Notes: generated from the sequence alone by a model not told the origin. A DNA stretch of 64,000 nucleotides from Onchocerca volvulus (GCA_000499405.2 HG738140.1:3401631-3465630); one strand, 5' to 3'; shown: positions 24,455-37,449, counted from the first letter of the stretch. A program made the numbers and translations.

Positions 24455-25862
24455 TTTTACAAATTTCCTTACTTTACTGTTTGAACGGATTTTAAAAGTT
24501 TTTCTTGACTAATTATTTGCTGCAATTTTAATTATTAATACATTTTTTGGATTGTTATAATTACGAAATAATTGGTCAGACTCGATTAATTCAAGTTTGA
24601 ATGGATTTTAATTCATCCGGAACTTGCAAACTTTGGAATTATATATTATTTATGATTATGATTGAAACTGTACTCTTTGATGTATTAAGATGAAACTTCT
24701 ATAATCAAAAAAAAAAAAAAAAAATCAAAAAACTTCCTTTAAAACACTTGTTTTTGTTAATACTTTTAACTTTATGACTTCCCCTTAGTCTCTTTATGTT
24801 ATACATGAAATTTTGGTAATATTTTAAATACCAAACAAATATTTCACATTCCGAGAAACTTTTTAATTTTTTTAAATAGCAAGCAATCCCAATATTATGC
24901 ATTATCTACGGATTAGCTTCGCTGATTGTTGTCTATTATATACTCTTTAAGATATTTATTCATTTACATTTGCATATTTTTCACGTAATTTTTTAAATAG
25001 CAAACAGCAGTAATAATTATTATCCTATATCGGTAATTGATTATGATTATTAAATTTGTGTTTTGTTGTGTTTCAGTTAATATAGTTATTTTTATTGGCT
25101 ATTATGATTTGTAATTACAAGAATTTTGCCTTCTGTTTGCACATATTACTGCTTTTCGCTATCCTTATCTTATGATATCATTTGCTAACTGAATTTTTTT
25201 TTTTCAATTATTGAAATGATTTTATTTTCAAAAAAGTATCATCCAAAAACAAACAACGATAACATAAGCGTAATACTAAGATGGAATATGAATGAATAAA
25301 TTAGAGGAAAAAAAAAGATTTGAAAATTTGATGCATCATTTTATCCGCGAAATACCGTTTCTCTATCCAGAAATGGAACTGAATATTTGCTTATTAACTT
25401 GATTTTTTAGGTTAATATGAAATGAAAACTTCATTCTTTTCTTAAATTTTTCTTTACTTTTACAATTAAATACGAACAAATGAGAAAGTACATAAGAAGC
25501 ATACTGTACAATATGAAGAATATAGAAAATAAGAATAAAAAATTACTACTATCTAATCCGAAATAGTAATCAGTACATAATAGATGGCAAATGAGGGTAA
25601 ACTATTTTCCTAATAACTCATGATCCAAATAGAAATGGTAATGAGGCAAAATTTTGTTTAGCCATTTGTAGATCTTTTGTGCTATTATAATAAGTCAGAA
25701 TAATCGTGTTCAATCAAACTTTTCTTGCAATAAATAAAGCTGCGCGAAATTTTCGAAAAATAATTGAAAAAATCGTACTAATTATGTAAAATTATTTCTA
25801 TTGATCAAAATCATTTATAAACTAATAAGATAGATTAACGTAACGAATGAACAAATTTTACC

Positions 25863-28614
25863 TTAAGCAGCTTCGCGTAACCTTTTCAGACGTGCTGCGA
25901 TTGAATCAGTTACAGCAGTATTAGTAGTTTTAGCAGGACCTGCAACGGATGGTTCTTCTGATGGTACATCTGGTAAACCCTTAACTATTAAATCCGCCTC
26001 ACTGCTTTCTCCAGCAAGTATAGCATCCAATTCAGCTTCGAGATCTTTATTAAGCTCATCACTATCCAACGTTGGTACACCAGCAGCAATAGCATCCTGA
26101 ATTTCCTCCGCGGTCGCCATGGCATCACCAATATTATCCATCGTTTCATCAATCTATAACAATAAAAAAGGAAATGAGTAAATAAATAAAAAACTCTCTA
26201 CAATATGCATTTCATAGTAAGAAAGCACAAAACAAAAATTCAGTTAAAAAATAATTTCATATAATAAAGCTAATTGAAAGAAATTGAAAACACCAGAATT
26301 ATTACAAAACATACTTCTTCCGGAGAAATACCCTGCCTTTGCAAAGTAGCTTTAAAAGCATCAGCACCAGCTCTGTAAGCATCTAGAATCTGCTTATTTT
26401 GCTTTGTTCGTCCTAATTGTTGCATCATTTCCAAGAGCCTTTGATATTGATTATCTTTAGCTTCTACTTCCTTTAGAGCTCGTTTCTTTTGACGCAAATA
26501 ATGAGCAGCATGATTCTTATCACCTTGACGTATATATAGACGAGCATCTTGTTCAGCTCTGAAAAAGAAAAGGGAAAAAATCATTAAAGATAACCAATAA
26601 AAACGACAAAATAATGAGATAAAGTATCCCAGTAATTATAAAAAATGTTTTTCCATGTCAAATATTCCAAAAATATGAAAATGAAGCAACAAAAATCAAT
26701 GTTATCAAGAAAATTTACTTTTTCGCTTTCTGTTCCAAACGTTTAATCTCATGTTCTAATTTGCTCATCGCTCGTCGCATATCGTGAACACTGGCATCAG
26801 ATTCTGTCCACTTTATGGGACCACGAACAGCGTTGTCACGGAACTTCAGAATTTCCTCACCTGTTTTAGATGAACCTATCGTTACCTGCAAGTGAATTTT
26901 ATGATTACAGTAAAAATGAATAAAACAGTAAATTAGATGGATTATGTGATATGCAAAATCCCAAAAAAGCCTCAGTGGATTTCTGGAAATTACTCGAAAA
27001 TTCCATTACGACACAAAGAATAAACTGCACCATCGACAGAAAACGTAAATACAATGACATAAATTATGCCCACTTGATCGAATAATAATTAACATCACTT
27101 TGATAAAAAAAAAAAGATCCATAATAACAAACTTCGCCTCTATTAACAAGTTCTGCTAGTGCTACATCGTACATTTTTTTGTTAGCAATTAAATTTCTAC
27201 ATTCCTCAAAAAATTCTGCCGAATCGACAATTTCCGGCAGCATATCATCATCAACAGCATATTCACTTCGGAAAAATTCCAAAATTCTGTCAGCTTCTTT
27301 CTGAAATGCTTTTATAACACAAGGAACAACATCCAAAAATTTCTGGTAAATTAATTTAAACTTTTGGCTATTCAATTTATAGAAATATAACTGAGAAATC
27401 GATAAGTAAAAGTAAAGAAAATTGAGTTGAAGGCGCCAAGAAAGTAACATATAGAACTAGAACTTACATGGACGGTTGGAAGATGAACATACTCTGTCTG
27501 ATTATCACAGGTCGAACCCCACAAACTTCCGACAAATGTTCTGTATCCTCGCTGAAGCCAATTCTGATTTCGAGCTTTGTAATCATTCAAAGTGATAATT
27601 TCACCTGTACTAAAAAGATCTGCTTCATGATAAATTGATTTGTAACAAAAAGTCGATATCTGATTATTCTTCAATATACCTAGCAATTTTTCTATAAGAC
27701 TGTTCTAGAAAAAACTCAAATCAATGTTCATCAAATTATTCTATTTTATTTGTTTCAGCTTCTCCGGTACATATAGTTATAAAATTCTCGGATAATTTAA
27801 CAAATTCTCTAACATGAAATTATGTTATCAATATTGTGTTATCAAAAATATACAGAGAACAAGAAATTCAACGAGTTCATATATCTTAATGGAAATACAA
27901 TCTTTATTATCGATATCATGTAATGGCTTCCTTGATGGGAAAGAGGCAAATATGATTTTTTGTGCTAAGGATCGTTTTGAATAATAATATATGTTATTAT
28001 AGCAATATCATCACATATGAAATTAGTGAGAAAAATTTTTGTAAACATATAAAAATAAGTCCAATCAGTAAGAAAAACTTACTCAAGCATATGTTGAATA
28101 ATAATATTAAGGGAACCCGGTAGTTGATTACCCCGACGGAAACGCCGCTTCAATATATCGATAGTGAAGATGGCATTTTTCTCATTATCGCATGATTTTG
28201 CAATCATATCAGACCAAAATTCTATTTTTCGATCATAATCATTGGGATTCACTTCACGTGCCTGAATAAAAAAGGGAGAAATTAGCGTGTATTTTTGAAA
28301 TAAAAGGAAAAAACGCAAGCTGAACATTATTATTCCAGATTTTTGCATAACAACCTCAGTATGTAAGTATGTCCACGAGAAACTCACAATGCTAATGAAT
28401 CAGATCTTATTTTTATTTGCTGAATAAATTGATTAAGGCACTGAGAAATACCTAACCAATTTCCGAGTCATTTAATCATCCTTATCAACTAGAATATCTA
28501 TTAAAATTCTAGCTGAATCGAAACTGGAATTGCAGCTACCTTTATCATAGACATAAGTCCAGACATCTGATCGTCATCTGCCCATATTTCTGGAAAAAGC
28601 CTTCTGTTGTCCAT
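25863..28614 (-). CDS. CHMP7, ESCRT-III/ESCRT-II hybrid subunit
   Basis: CHMP7 works at the nuclear envelope and ER, where it nucleates ESCRT-III for membrane sealing. Minus-strand exons in transcript order: 28614-28540, 28261-28083, 27609-27468, 27342-27133, 26885-26719, 26558-26315 and 26153-25863; phases agree throughout, giving 435 aa (human 453). The N-terminus carries AREVNPNDYDRKIEFW, closely matching the SREVNSTDWDSKMGFW region of the human winged-helix part. Residues about 102-116 (NWLQRGYRTFVGSLWG) sit where the human membrane-binding segment lies. Residues about 203-380 are the ESCRT-III core: a basic helical hairpin (EQDARLYIRQGDKNHAAHYL) and then DETMDNIGDAMATAEEIQDA. The extreme C-terminus has a canonical MIM1 (422-432) for Vps4 MIT binding. 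For exon 3 I chose the acceptor at 27610-27611 because others create stops. The upstream acceptor is 24 bases before the ATG. Confidence 0.93.
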
Positions 28615-28619
28615 TACAT
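28614..28619 (-). promoter_or_regulatory. Start-stop mini-uORF overlapping the CHMP7 start
   Basis: Reading the minus strand, ATGTAATG places an ATG followed directly by TAA, whose last A is the first base of the CHMP7 ATG. It falls inside the short leader left if the acceptor at 28638-28640 is used. Start-stop elements can stall or recycle ribosomes and lower or tune initiation at the next AUG. That effect is inferred here. Confidence 0.4.
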
Positions 28620-28640
28620 TTATATGCCTAAACGTATCTG

Positions 28641-31181
28641 AAAATCACAAAAAATGACGGAAACAATTACTTGTGAAAATAATCACTTGTGATTATAATA
28701 CAATGATTCACAGCACTAAACAACAATGCGATATATATTTACGAGTTTCAACAATATTACAAAACATAATTATAAATGTCAATAATAATACAATATATGA
28801 CCAAGGTTTTTAATAAAATACGATTTTCAAGCATGATTTTCAAATAATTATACTTTGTATTTAATAAGTTTGTATACAAAAAATTGTTGTTTCGGGTTAA
28901 TCAAAAAATTCTACTTTTTCTACCTCAAATTCTCAGAATCATCATGTTACATCCTCTCACCGAGATCGCGATACATGGTCATATATGGAAATGAAACCAA
29001 TGAAGTAAGCCTGTACAGTTTTTAAAATTGATGAATTCATTAAAATTAAACATGAACAATTTATAGAAAAAAAAAAAAAAAAAAAAGAAAAAATCAGATT
29101 AACAACAACGGCTGATTAAAATACCGTCAGTATTGTCAAAATTCTGGATTGAAATTTACAAAATCTGTTGAAATTTCGCAATTTAGTTCAAGTTTTTCTT
29201 TTTTTTTTTTTTTTCCGATGACGATAATGAATGGTGTGAAATTTAACGCTATGGCTTCATTCACTTCAGGATTTTTCCATATTATTGCCAACATTTCCGG
29301 ACCGTACCGGAACTTACGAATATTTTCGGCTATTTTCTATGTGAAATCCTATTATCCAAGATATATTGAAAGAAAGAAATTTGGAAATTCAAAAAAAAAA
29401 AAACCAAAGGCAAAACTGAAATATACAAAAATTCGAAGCCACGGGAAAGTACTACTGAATCATTTAAACACCGCATGCAAGATATCGTTTCGAGAAACAA
29501 ACATCCTTTTAAAGCTAATTAATAGTAAAATTAAATTATATTTGGATAGAAAAAAATAATAATAAATCGATATTGAGCGATATTCATGCAACAAATGATA
29601 AATTTAAATTTAAATTTAGTATGAAAATTTACTTGAAATTTGTAAATTTCATAAAAAGAAATTTTTATAATACTATTTTTTTTTTTTTTTTTTTTTTGTA
29701 ACAATAGTTGCAATGATTTTTCGCAATAATATTCAGAAATTTGCAAAACTATTTATGCGATACTTTTAATCAATGTTATAGTTACTGATTATAATTATTT
29801 CGTTTTTTTTCTTAATTAATTAAATAATTTCGAAAAAATAATACTAAAAATAAAATAATAAAAAAATAATATTAAGAGAGTAATAAATTAAAAAAAATGT
29901 TTTCATAATAGAAGTAATTATTAAATGATTATAGCTATTTTACTATTTATCCAAGTTCTTATTCCTTTTCCAGTCTCTTTTTAGTTTATTTGTTTTTTCT
30001 TTACAAATGATCAATCATTAGAACTTCGCTTTTTTTTTTCTTACCCTAATTAAGAGCAGCACTAATTAATTAAATACTGATAAACTAGAGATAGTGATAT
30101 GAGCAAAGCCTTATTGATTGATTTATTTTGAAATATTAAACGGGAAAAATAAAAATTTGTTACTTTTATCTAAATTGTTGTCAATTATTCAATGTAATAT
30201 AATGATCAAATAAATTTGCAGCAAAAGTTGATTTTATTGAAAAAAAAAACTTTAAAAAAAAAACTCTTTATTAAAAAGTTCAATTGATTGAGATCAAAAA
30301 GGAAAATTACGAAGGTTTATTTCTAGTATGCTGAAATTAATTATGGATTGATTAATTAAAATTAATTATGGTTGATTGATTGATTGTCCGATGGATTAAT
30401 TTTTATTTTGTATGCATTATATTTTTTGAATAATTTAATGCCTTTTTTTTGAAAAACTTGAATTTTGAACAATTTTTCGTAATATTCTTTGGATTATTTG
30501 CCGAAGGAATAAACAAAATTGGAAATGTAAATAGTTAATTAATCAATTAATCCAAAAATCTATAATTATACATATTAGTTCATTCAAAATTTTTAATCCA
30601 TAATGCTCAAGTACAAGGTTTTTGATTTTTTATTTCTTCTATTTTTTAATTTTTCATTTTTTAATTTCTCTATCATTTCATTAAAAACCAGATTTGATCG
30701 AATTATTTCAAGAAATTCGAATTTTAGCTTCTTTTAACGATTGAACTCTTTCAAGATTTCCGATCTAAAATGTAACTGCAAAAAAAAATCTGAAAATTTT
30801 CGAATTTTAGGCGGAATTCTCATTTTTGAAATTTTATCATATTAAAGCCAACTTTTTTAATTTCGCTTTGCTTACTTTTATTTATATTATCATCAGATGT
30901 TAGGAAAAAGACATATATTAAATTTGATTTTATACGATATTTTTTGTTTAAAATTTTATCAGATTTTTTTTTTTGTCGTTCCAAATATCAAATGACTGCC
31001 AAATTTCGCATTGAATTTTAAACAATTTAAATTTTTGAATTAAATTCCCGGAATTCATTTAATTTTGCATTTACTTAATAAATTAATGTGGAACCTACAA
31101 TTTTGTCATTTATTATTGCATTTATTACAATTATTTTTTTTTTTTTGAGTTCAGCTACTGAAAATAAAACTTTCAATTAGA

Positions 31182-31218
<37 letters not shown>

Positions 31219-31898
31219 CTTAATTCTAAATCAGCAAAATATATTATTATCAAATTACTGAAAATTTTTTTATGAATTTTTGAATTAAACCAATTAACTT
31301 ATGACAAATAAATAACAATTTTAAATTCAACAAAGAACAATGTTTTCAATTATTTGGTGAAAATTTCTGATTGAGATTAATTTGATTTAAATTAATTATT
31401 ATTCATATTTTGAACATTTTCCTTCAATTTCTTTTTTTTTGAAACATCGACAAACTCACTTACTTCAGAATCGAAAAAATTATAAACTTATTTCTACTCA
31501 ACTAGTTGAATAAGTTAAACGAAATTTCGAGTAAAATTTTCTGCCAATGGCCAAATTTATTAATACTGAAACATAAATATTTTGCCATTTCTGATTTAAT
31601 TTACTCTTAATTTTTCAGTTTCATTTAATTTTTAAAAAGTTGTTAATTTTTTCGTGACTATTTTCATTGTGATTTAAAAGATAACTGTAAGAATATTTAT
31701 ATTTCATTCATTGAGAATTTTATCGATCATTGATACGGTTGTGATCAGTTAATTGATTGATTGCAATTTAGTGATTGTTAGTATTTTATGGTTATGATTT
31801 TCCATGAAAAATTAATTTTTTCGATTTTAACTTCTAAATTTTTACGCTATTTGTTTATTTCTTGTTTTTCAAATTGAAATAAATCAATTTAATTTTAG
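28641..31898. other. Gene-free AT-rich stretch
   Basis: I found no exon with both good splice signals and a plausible protein. The open frame at 29149-29559 (+) starts at TTG and includes a Phe run and a Lys run from homopolymers. It carries an ATG at 29218 but no recognisable motif. A (TA)n run lies at 31191-31218. Several poly-A/poly-T tracts of 12 or more bases are present. Confidence 0.6.
31191..31218. repeat. (TA)n microsatellite
   Basis: About 14 uninterrupted TA dinucleotides directly after a run of ten A residues, in gene-free sequence. Confidence 0.9.
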
Positions 31899-31913
31899 AT
31901 AATTATCGAAGAG

Positions 31914-32939
31914 ATGATTGAATCAAAATCAAAAAATGATCAAATAAAAGTAAATATTGATGAAATTCTTCGATTTGGTTCAGTTATGGAACGTTTTGAT
32001 ATACAACAACAAAATAGAGTATGTTAAAATCGATATACAGTATCATACCGGAAGACAAATTCCGGAAAATTTTATTCCCAATTTTTTGTAATAAATTTTG
32101 TAAATTTTATTAAGACAAACTATTATTCATTTTGATGACATATGATCCAATATGTATGACATTATTATGATTATTTGACGCAAAAAGTTACCGGAATTTT
32201 GTCGAATTTTACGAAAAATGAGTTTTTTTTTCTTTGTAAAAGTCTAAATTTAAAAACACAGAAGTTTTTTTTTTTTGTTTTTTTTTTTTTTATAGGAAGC
32301 ATTCGATTGGTTAGCGGAAAATCGTGATGAAATGGAAATTAATCCAAAAAATTTCGCAAATCATTTAATTGCTGCAATTGGCGAATTAATATTAAGTCGA
32401 GAATTATCAAAAAAAGTATTGCAAATTTTGATAAATTTTAAATTCGTATTAAATTAGAACAAAATTAAAATATTTGTTGCAAAAATGAAAATTATGCCAA
32501 ACATTTCATGCAAAAATGCACATATTGTTTTTGTTATTTCATTATCAATTTTAAATCTATCAACTATTAATAGCTCATTGTAATTAATCTTCAAATTATC
32601 TTTGGAAAAAAGAAACCTATACTTTATTATTTATAATTAATCTTTGACCTATCTTAAATGATTTTACGATTTTCAATTAATATAATTTGTTCACAATCAT
32701 TTCAAATTTTTCAATTATTTCAATTTTTCGAACATTCAAATCGATGCAAAAACTAATTTTTAAAACAATTCAATTTAATTTAGGTCATCAAAAAACTGGT
32801 AAACGATGGGATTGTTACAGCAGATGAATATGATCAAAATTTTCGACATTTTGAAAATTCATCCGATGAACCAACAGTGATGCATATGTCTTATGTGCTC
32901 CAACAAAATTGCGCATATTTTCATTCTGATAAAAGATAA
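31914..32939 (+). CDS. Orphan small protein (126 aa, 3 exons)
   Basis: I do not recognise a family. Exons 31914-32018, 32296-32415 and 32784-32939 all have GT/AG boundaries, are joined in phase 0 and end at TAA. The ATG lies 15 bases after an AATTTTAG acceptor. The product is acidic and probably soluble and helical, with no signal peptide or membrane segment. It starts MIESKSKNDQIKVNIDEILR, has NREAFDWLAENRDEM in the middle, then a helical LIAAIGELILSRELSKKVIKKL, and ends QQNCAYFHSDKR. Three phase-consistent exons with ordinary composition argue for a real gene. It lies 1.9 kb upstream of the collagen on the same strand, with no sign of co-transcription. Confidence 0.65.
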
Positions 32940-34820
32940 TAATTTTAATCTAAAAAAAAATTGTTTAATTATTTAATTGTCTAGTTTGGTTAATTATTTA
33001 ATTGGTATAGTTAAACAGTTATTTAGTTTTAGAAAGAATTATATTAATAATGATGTTTAATAGTGATATTTGAGTATAATTATTTACAAATATTATCACT
33101 GTTTATTTTTTATTTTTGGACTTCTTAAGCAATATTCAATTAATTTTTATGATAACTTTGTTGTGAATAAATAATTAATTGTGTACTAATTTTTGATAAT
33201 CGATTACTGATCAATCATTCATTGCATGCTTAATTGAAATTTTCAAAGATTCAACAGTCATTTGTTTTTGTGAGATATTTTTTGAATAAAATAAGTAGCG
33301 AAAAAAAAAGAAACTAAATTTTTTGACAGAAAAAATTACAAAAATGAGAACAAATGGAAAGAAGAAAAAAAGATAAAAAATTAGAAAAACTATGAAATAT
33401 TTATTGTTATTTTATTATTCATTTCCAATTAATGATTACTATATTTCAACTTAATTACTTGCAGTTCTTGTTGATGAGTTTATTAATAATTTAATCAAAT
33501 AATAACCAGACAAATGATTTGATTAGAAATGATGATTTCCTTCAGAGAATTAAATACTGAATTATCATTAATCAAATATACCACTGCATTACAAGTGAAT
33601 ATTTTCAAATAATTTTTGATTAATATTTAGCTATAACTATTATTTTCAGTTTATTTTAATTCCTTTTCTGCATGTATAATAATTTTAAGATTTTACATTT
33701 CTCCATATTCTTTTCTTAAAGTTTGCATTATGAAGAAAAAATTAATTTAAATTTTTCAAAAATTCTATACAGTTTAATTTATATATCATAATTAATTTTA
33801 TGTATTTTCTAAAATTACAAATTATTCACTCATCAAATTAAGAATAAACTTAATTTTAAAATAAAATATTTGACAATTATCAACTTCAGAGAAAAAGAGG
33901 TCAATAATCTGATATCATAAATTAGCAAAATTAATTATCAGAAAAAAAATGAGAAATATTTTTTTCTCAATCAAGAAAGGATGTTAGTTAATGAATAACA
34001 CAATTACTATTTGTTACCGGAGCAAATAAAGGTCATTGACCTTTTTTTTTTTTTTTTTGAGATTTCATTCCAACTAATCGTTTGTATTTCTTTAACTCAT
34101 TTAATGTGATTCGAATTTTAATCTGTTCTTTCTGCTCATTTTTAATCTTTTTTTTTTTTTTTTTTTTGAAATTAATTGGAAATAACAAAAAAATTAAAAT
34201 TTTGAATAGAAATATTATGAAATTGTAAACATCCGAATGATATTTCAATAATCTTTATAATGTGCTCATATATATGCAATAAAAAAATAGAAATATTAAA
34301 ATTTATGATATTTAAAAAAAAAATAAAGAAAAAGGAAAGATAACATTTGGTGGTTATCATAAAATCCTTGAAAATGTTCATTATCATATTTCAGTATTAA
34401 GTATTCAGTACTTTTAGATTTCAGAACTTAAATACCTTATTTAAACAAAATTTTAGGAAATTGCTTTCCAGAAGTTCATCCTAAATTTAAAAAAGAACAT
34501 AATTTAGTACACAATTATGAAATTTTAATTAAAAAAAAAGAGAAAATTTTAATAAATTTTTATTTGATTCCACTATACGTAAAAGTTAGTGAAAATTTCA
34601 AAAACAAAATAATTTATAAATAAGATGGAAGTTTGAGTTTCAAACTTTTTTTTGTAGCAGTTTTTCATACTTAATACTAATTTTATCCTAATTTAAAAAA
34701 TTAATGAACTCTTTTACTATTTTATTACTTATTGTTGTAAAATTCTTTTCTCATTTATTGTTGTAGAATTAAACCTTGTCAATTAAATGAATTTTATAAT
34801 TGTTAATATCTATCACTATT
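32940..34820. other. Intergenic region upstream of the collagen
   Basis: AT-rich with several A/T runs. The overlapping minus-strand open frames at 34033-34387 are made of Lys, Asn, Ile and Phe from homopolymers and lack splice support. The cuticle-collagen promoter should lie in the distal part, but I could not assign a motif. Confidence 0.5.
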
Positions 34821-34826
34821 TCTAGG
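34816..34826 (+). promoter_or_regulatory. Candidate spliced-leader acceptor of the collagen
   Basis: TATTTCTAG ends at 34825, leaving a one-base leader before the ATG at 34827. Such a position fits SL trans-splicing in nematodes. No upstream coding exon in frame was found. A cis-spliced 5' UTR exon would look the same. Confidence 0.5.
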
Positions 34827-37098
34827 ATGAGTATATTAGCAACTCGGAAAGCGGCGGTATTTGCGACAGCATGTTCGGCAATTTGCGTCTTAAGTGTCGC
34901 AATTTTACTACCACTGATGCATTTTCATAGTCAGGAAATAATATCATCTATGCTTTCGCATGCTGAATTGTGCAAGGTTTGTCGATATTAAACGTATTTT
35001 TAAAACCATATTTTCATTTAATTAATCAAAACAATCGAAAAGATAGTCCAAAAATTTTAAGTTATCTTTATGTATGAGTAGAATGCACCTCGTCTATTTC
35101 GAAAAACGCCTTTCTTAGAACTTTAAATGAACTACTCTTTATGGAGTAAAAAATTTTAAACAAAATTTAAATAATCAAAAATTTGGAATAGAAAATAGCA
35201 TCATATTTTGGGAGATAATAAAGATTGCTCATGTTACGAAATAGTTCTTTGCTAGAGATTGAGAAAATGTGCAGATATATTTGATGTGTAATGATAAGAG
35301 TGGTTGAAAGCGAAAAGGGAAAAAGTCATCGTGATTAAAATAGAAATTAGTTGAAAGTATAAAAAGCAATAATAAAATAATAATCGGAGAAGAATTATGG
35401 CTAAAATTGAAGATATTTAATTTATAAGAAATTTTACATCAAATTATCATCGTATTGTTATTTTTGCTAAGTAAACAATATTTTAAATCATATAATTTTA
35501 ATTTTTCACGAATTTTATACCGAAATTTTGCAAATTTTTTTTACAAACTTATTTTTTGAAGTTTTCTTTTTTTTAAGGCTCAATCAGGCGATATTTGGAA
35601 ACAAATAGCATTAGTTGGAAATAAAATTCGAATATCTCGTTCTGACAATTACAATTCACCGTTCGCTAGTAATTTTGCGAATCATGCATGTTGTGCTTGT
35701 TCGCAAGGTTTACCAGGACCACGAGGACCACCTGGAAAAGATGGTTTGCCAGGTAAATTCACAAGAAATATCGAATTTAATTAATTTGCCCCTTCACAAT
35801 TGAATTTTAATTACCAATAATGGATTAAATTTTAGACTTATAAAAAAGTATTAATGTGTACGAAAAATTTTAATTTGAATAAATTTTTTAAATTAACCAA
35901 GTATTGTTGAAATACTGAAAGAAATTGAATACTTTTCGTCCGAAATTTTCAAAAATGAATCAGAAATTAAATTTTTATTTCATTCAATTTTATTGAACTT
36001 TTACAGGAAAAAATGGTGAACCAGGTAAAGATGGACCTAACGGACGTGATGGTGTTTATCTTCCTGCACCACCATCAGGCGCAAATAGTTGTCAGAAAGT
36101 TAGTTTAATTTTTTTTTTTCGACAAAATAGTAAAATATTTCTATTAAATTCATTTAATAAAAATCCATTTAATTAATATTTTAATGAGATAAATTCAATT
36201 CTGATATATTTTAAAAGAACATTTTGAGTGGATTGAAAATTTTAATGCGAAATTTCAGTGCCCACCAGGTGCACCTGGGCCACCTGGTTTCCCGGGACCA
36301 AAGGGACAGCGTGGTAAACCTGGACCACCGGGCAAAGCAGGAAAACCTGGAGAACCGAATCGACGTGGACCACCCGGACCACCAGGACTTCGTGGTGAAC
36401 CCGGACCACCTGGACCAAAAGGACCACCGGGTGATCGTGGTAAAGTGTTAAATGGAGCACCACCTGGACCAGCAGGTCCAACAGGAAGAATTGGTCCACG
36501 TGGGAAACCCGGTTCCAAAGGTAACAATGATAATATATAGCAGTTTTATTTTACATTGATGTGTGTGTGTGATCTTTTTGATTTAATTTTTTCAAAAAAA
36601 GATCAAAATATATTGAAACGATATTTCTGCTAGCTAATTTTGTAGGACATGATGGAAAACCAGGTCAACCTGGGAATCAAGGTATGCGAGGTTTAGTAGG
36701 TGAAAGAGGACCATCGGGAGATCTTGGATTACCGGGTCCACCAGGACCACCAGGAGAACCTGGATTTCCTGGCAGCTGCTCACATTGTCCAGGTTTGCTT
36801 TCGTTCATTCATTTCCAAATGCAAATTCCGGATTTTGACAGCAAGTTTTTCTTTTAAAAGAACAATTAAATTAATTAAAACTTTAGGAGTAGCTGCACCA
36901 AATAATGCAGCCATTTCTGCTGAAACATATAGAAGACAACCATCGCAGTCACCGCCGGAACCATACCGAAGACAACCACAGGTACCATCATCGGAATCAG
37001 CTAGGTCAACCGTGGAAAAGTTACCGTTTGATGAAAATTCTTTTCCGCAATCGCTTCCGGTACAAAATGATCGAGAATACTTATGGATTCTCAAATGA
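34827..37098 (+). CDS. Cuticle collagen (345 aa)
   Basis: Short-chain nematode cuticle collagen, secreted by the hypodermis and built into the exoskeleton. Exons 34827-34976, 35578-35752, 36007-36098, 36259-36520, 36646-36792 and 36887-37098 have GT/AG signals and consistent phases. Residues about 8-32 form the usual N-terminal hydrophobic anchor. RISR (residues 68-71) fits the subtilisin-type processing site of the family. A CCAC cluster precedes the first Gly-X-Y block ([19 protein letters not shown]). A spacer with VYLPAPP and CQKC leads into the main Gly-X-Y block ([19 protein letters not shown] onward, broken around PNRRG and KVLNGAPPG), which ends at CSHCPG. The non-collagenous tail of about 70 residues contains YRRQP twice. 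A TTTCTAG acceptor sits one base before the ATG, as in trans-spliced nematode genes. The family member cannot be named from what I see. Confidence 0.95.
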
Positions 37099-37449
37099 TT
37101 CGACAAATTTTTTTTTTTTTATTCTATACTTTTATTTTAATGATATTTCAAATTTAATGCTGAGCGATACTGATAATACTGATATTGATAATTTTGCACT
37201 TGATACTGATAATCATAGCAGATGTTTTCTGCTTCATATTTTTTGTACTTTTTAAATTTAATTTTAATTTTGAGCATAAAATTTTTTTAAGTTTAACTTT
37301 GACTCAAACATTACTTTTTTTTTCAGCTCATATGGCATATTTTTATTATACCTTTTCATTTATTGATTTTTATTTTAATTTTTGAAACAACAATTAGACA
37401 AAACAATTTATTAATTAATCTTCAATTTCACAAAAAACACTTCGCTTAT
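37099..37449. other. Short convergent intergenic gap
   Basis: 351 bases separate the collagen stop (+) from the stop of the cysteine-rich gene (-). It must hold both 3' UTRs, so antisense overlap of the transcripts is possible. A degenerate GATACTGATAAT repeat lies at about 37167-37215. Nothing else was recognised. Confidence 0.6.

Larger units (their letters stand above)
22870..25862. other. Intergenic region between two minus-strand genes
   Basis: No supported exon was found. The region contains the 51-bp duplication and the 63/66-bp triple repeat listed separately, plus A and T runs. The open frame at 23235-23423 is crossed by a T run and has no splice support. The open frames at 24224-24495 are produced by the triple repeat. 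Confidence 0.55.

Noticed and set aside
27610..27717. Upstream extension of CHMP7 exon 3
   Set aside because: Joining the previous exon to acceptors near 27704 or directly before GTGAAATT creates an immediate stop. Only the acceptor at 27610-27611 keeps the frame and matches the family.
29149..29559. 136-codon frame on the + strand
   Set aside because: Starts at TTG and contains poly-Phe and poly-Lys from T and A runs. No splice partner or motif, though the ATG at 29218 leaves a small chance of a real exon.
34033..34387. Two overlapping Lys/Ile/Phe-rich minus-strand frames
   Set aside because: Driven by A/T homopolymers; no splice signals or motif.
36242..36527. Gly/Pro-rich and Val/His-rich frames antisense to the collagen
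   Set aside because: Mirror images of the GGN-CCN repeats of the collagen exon on the + strand.
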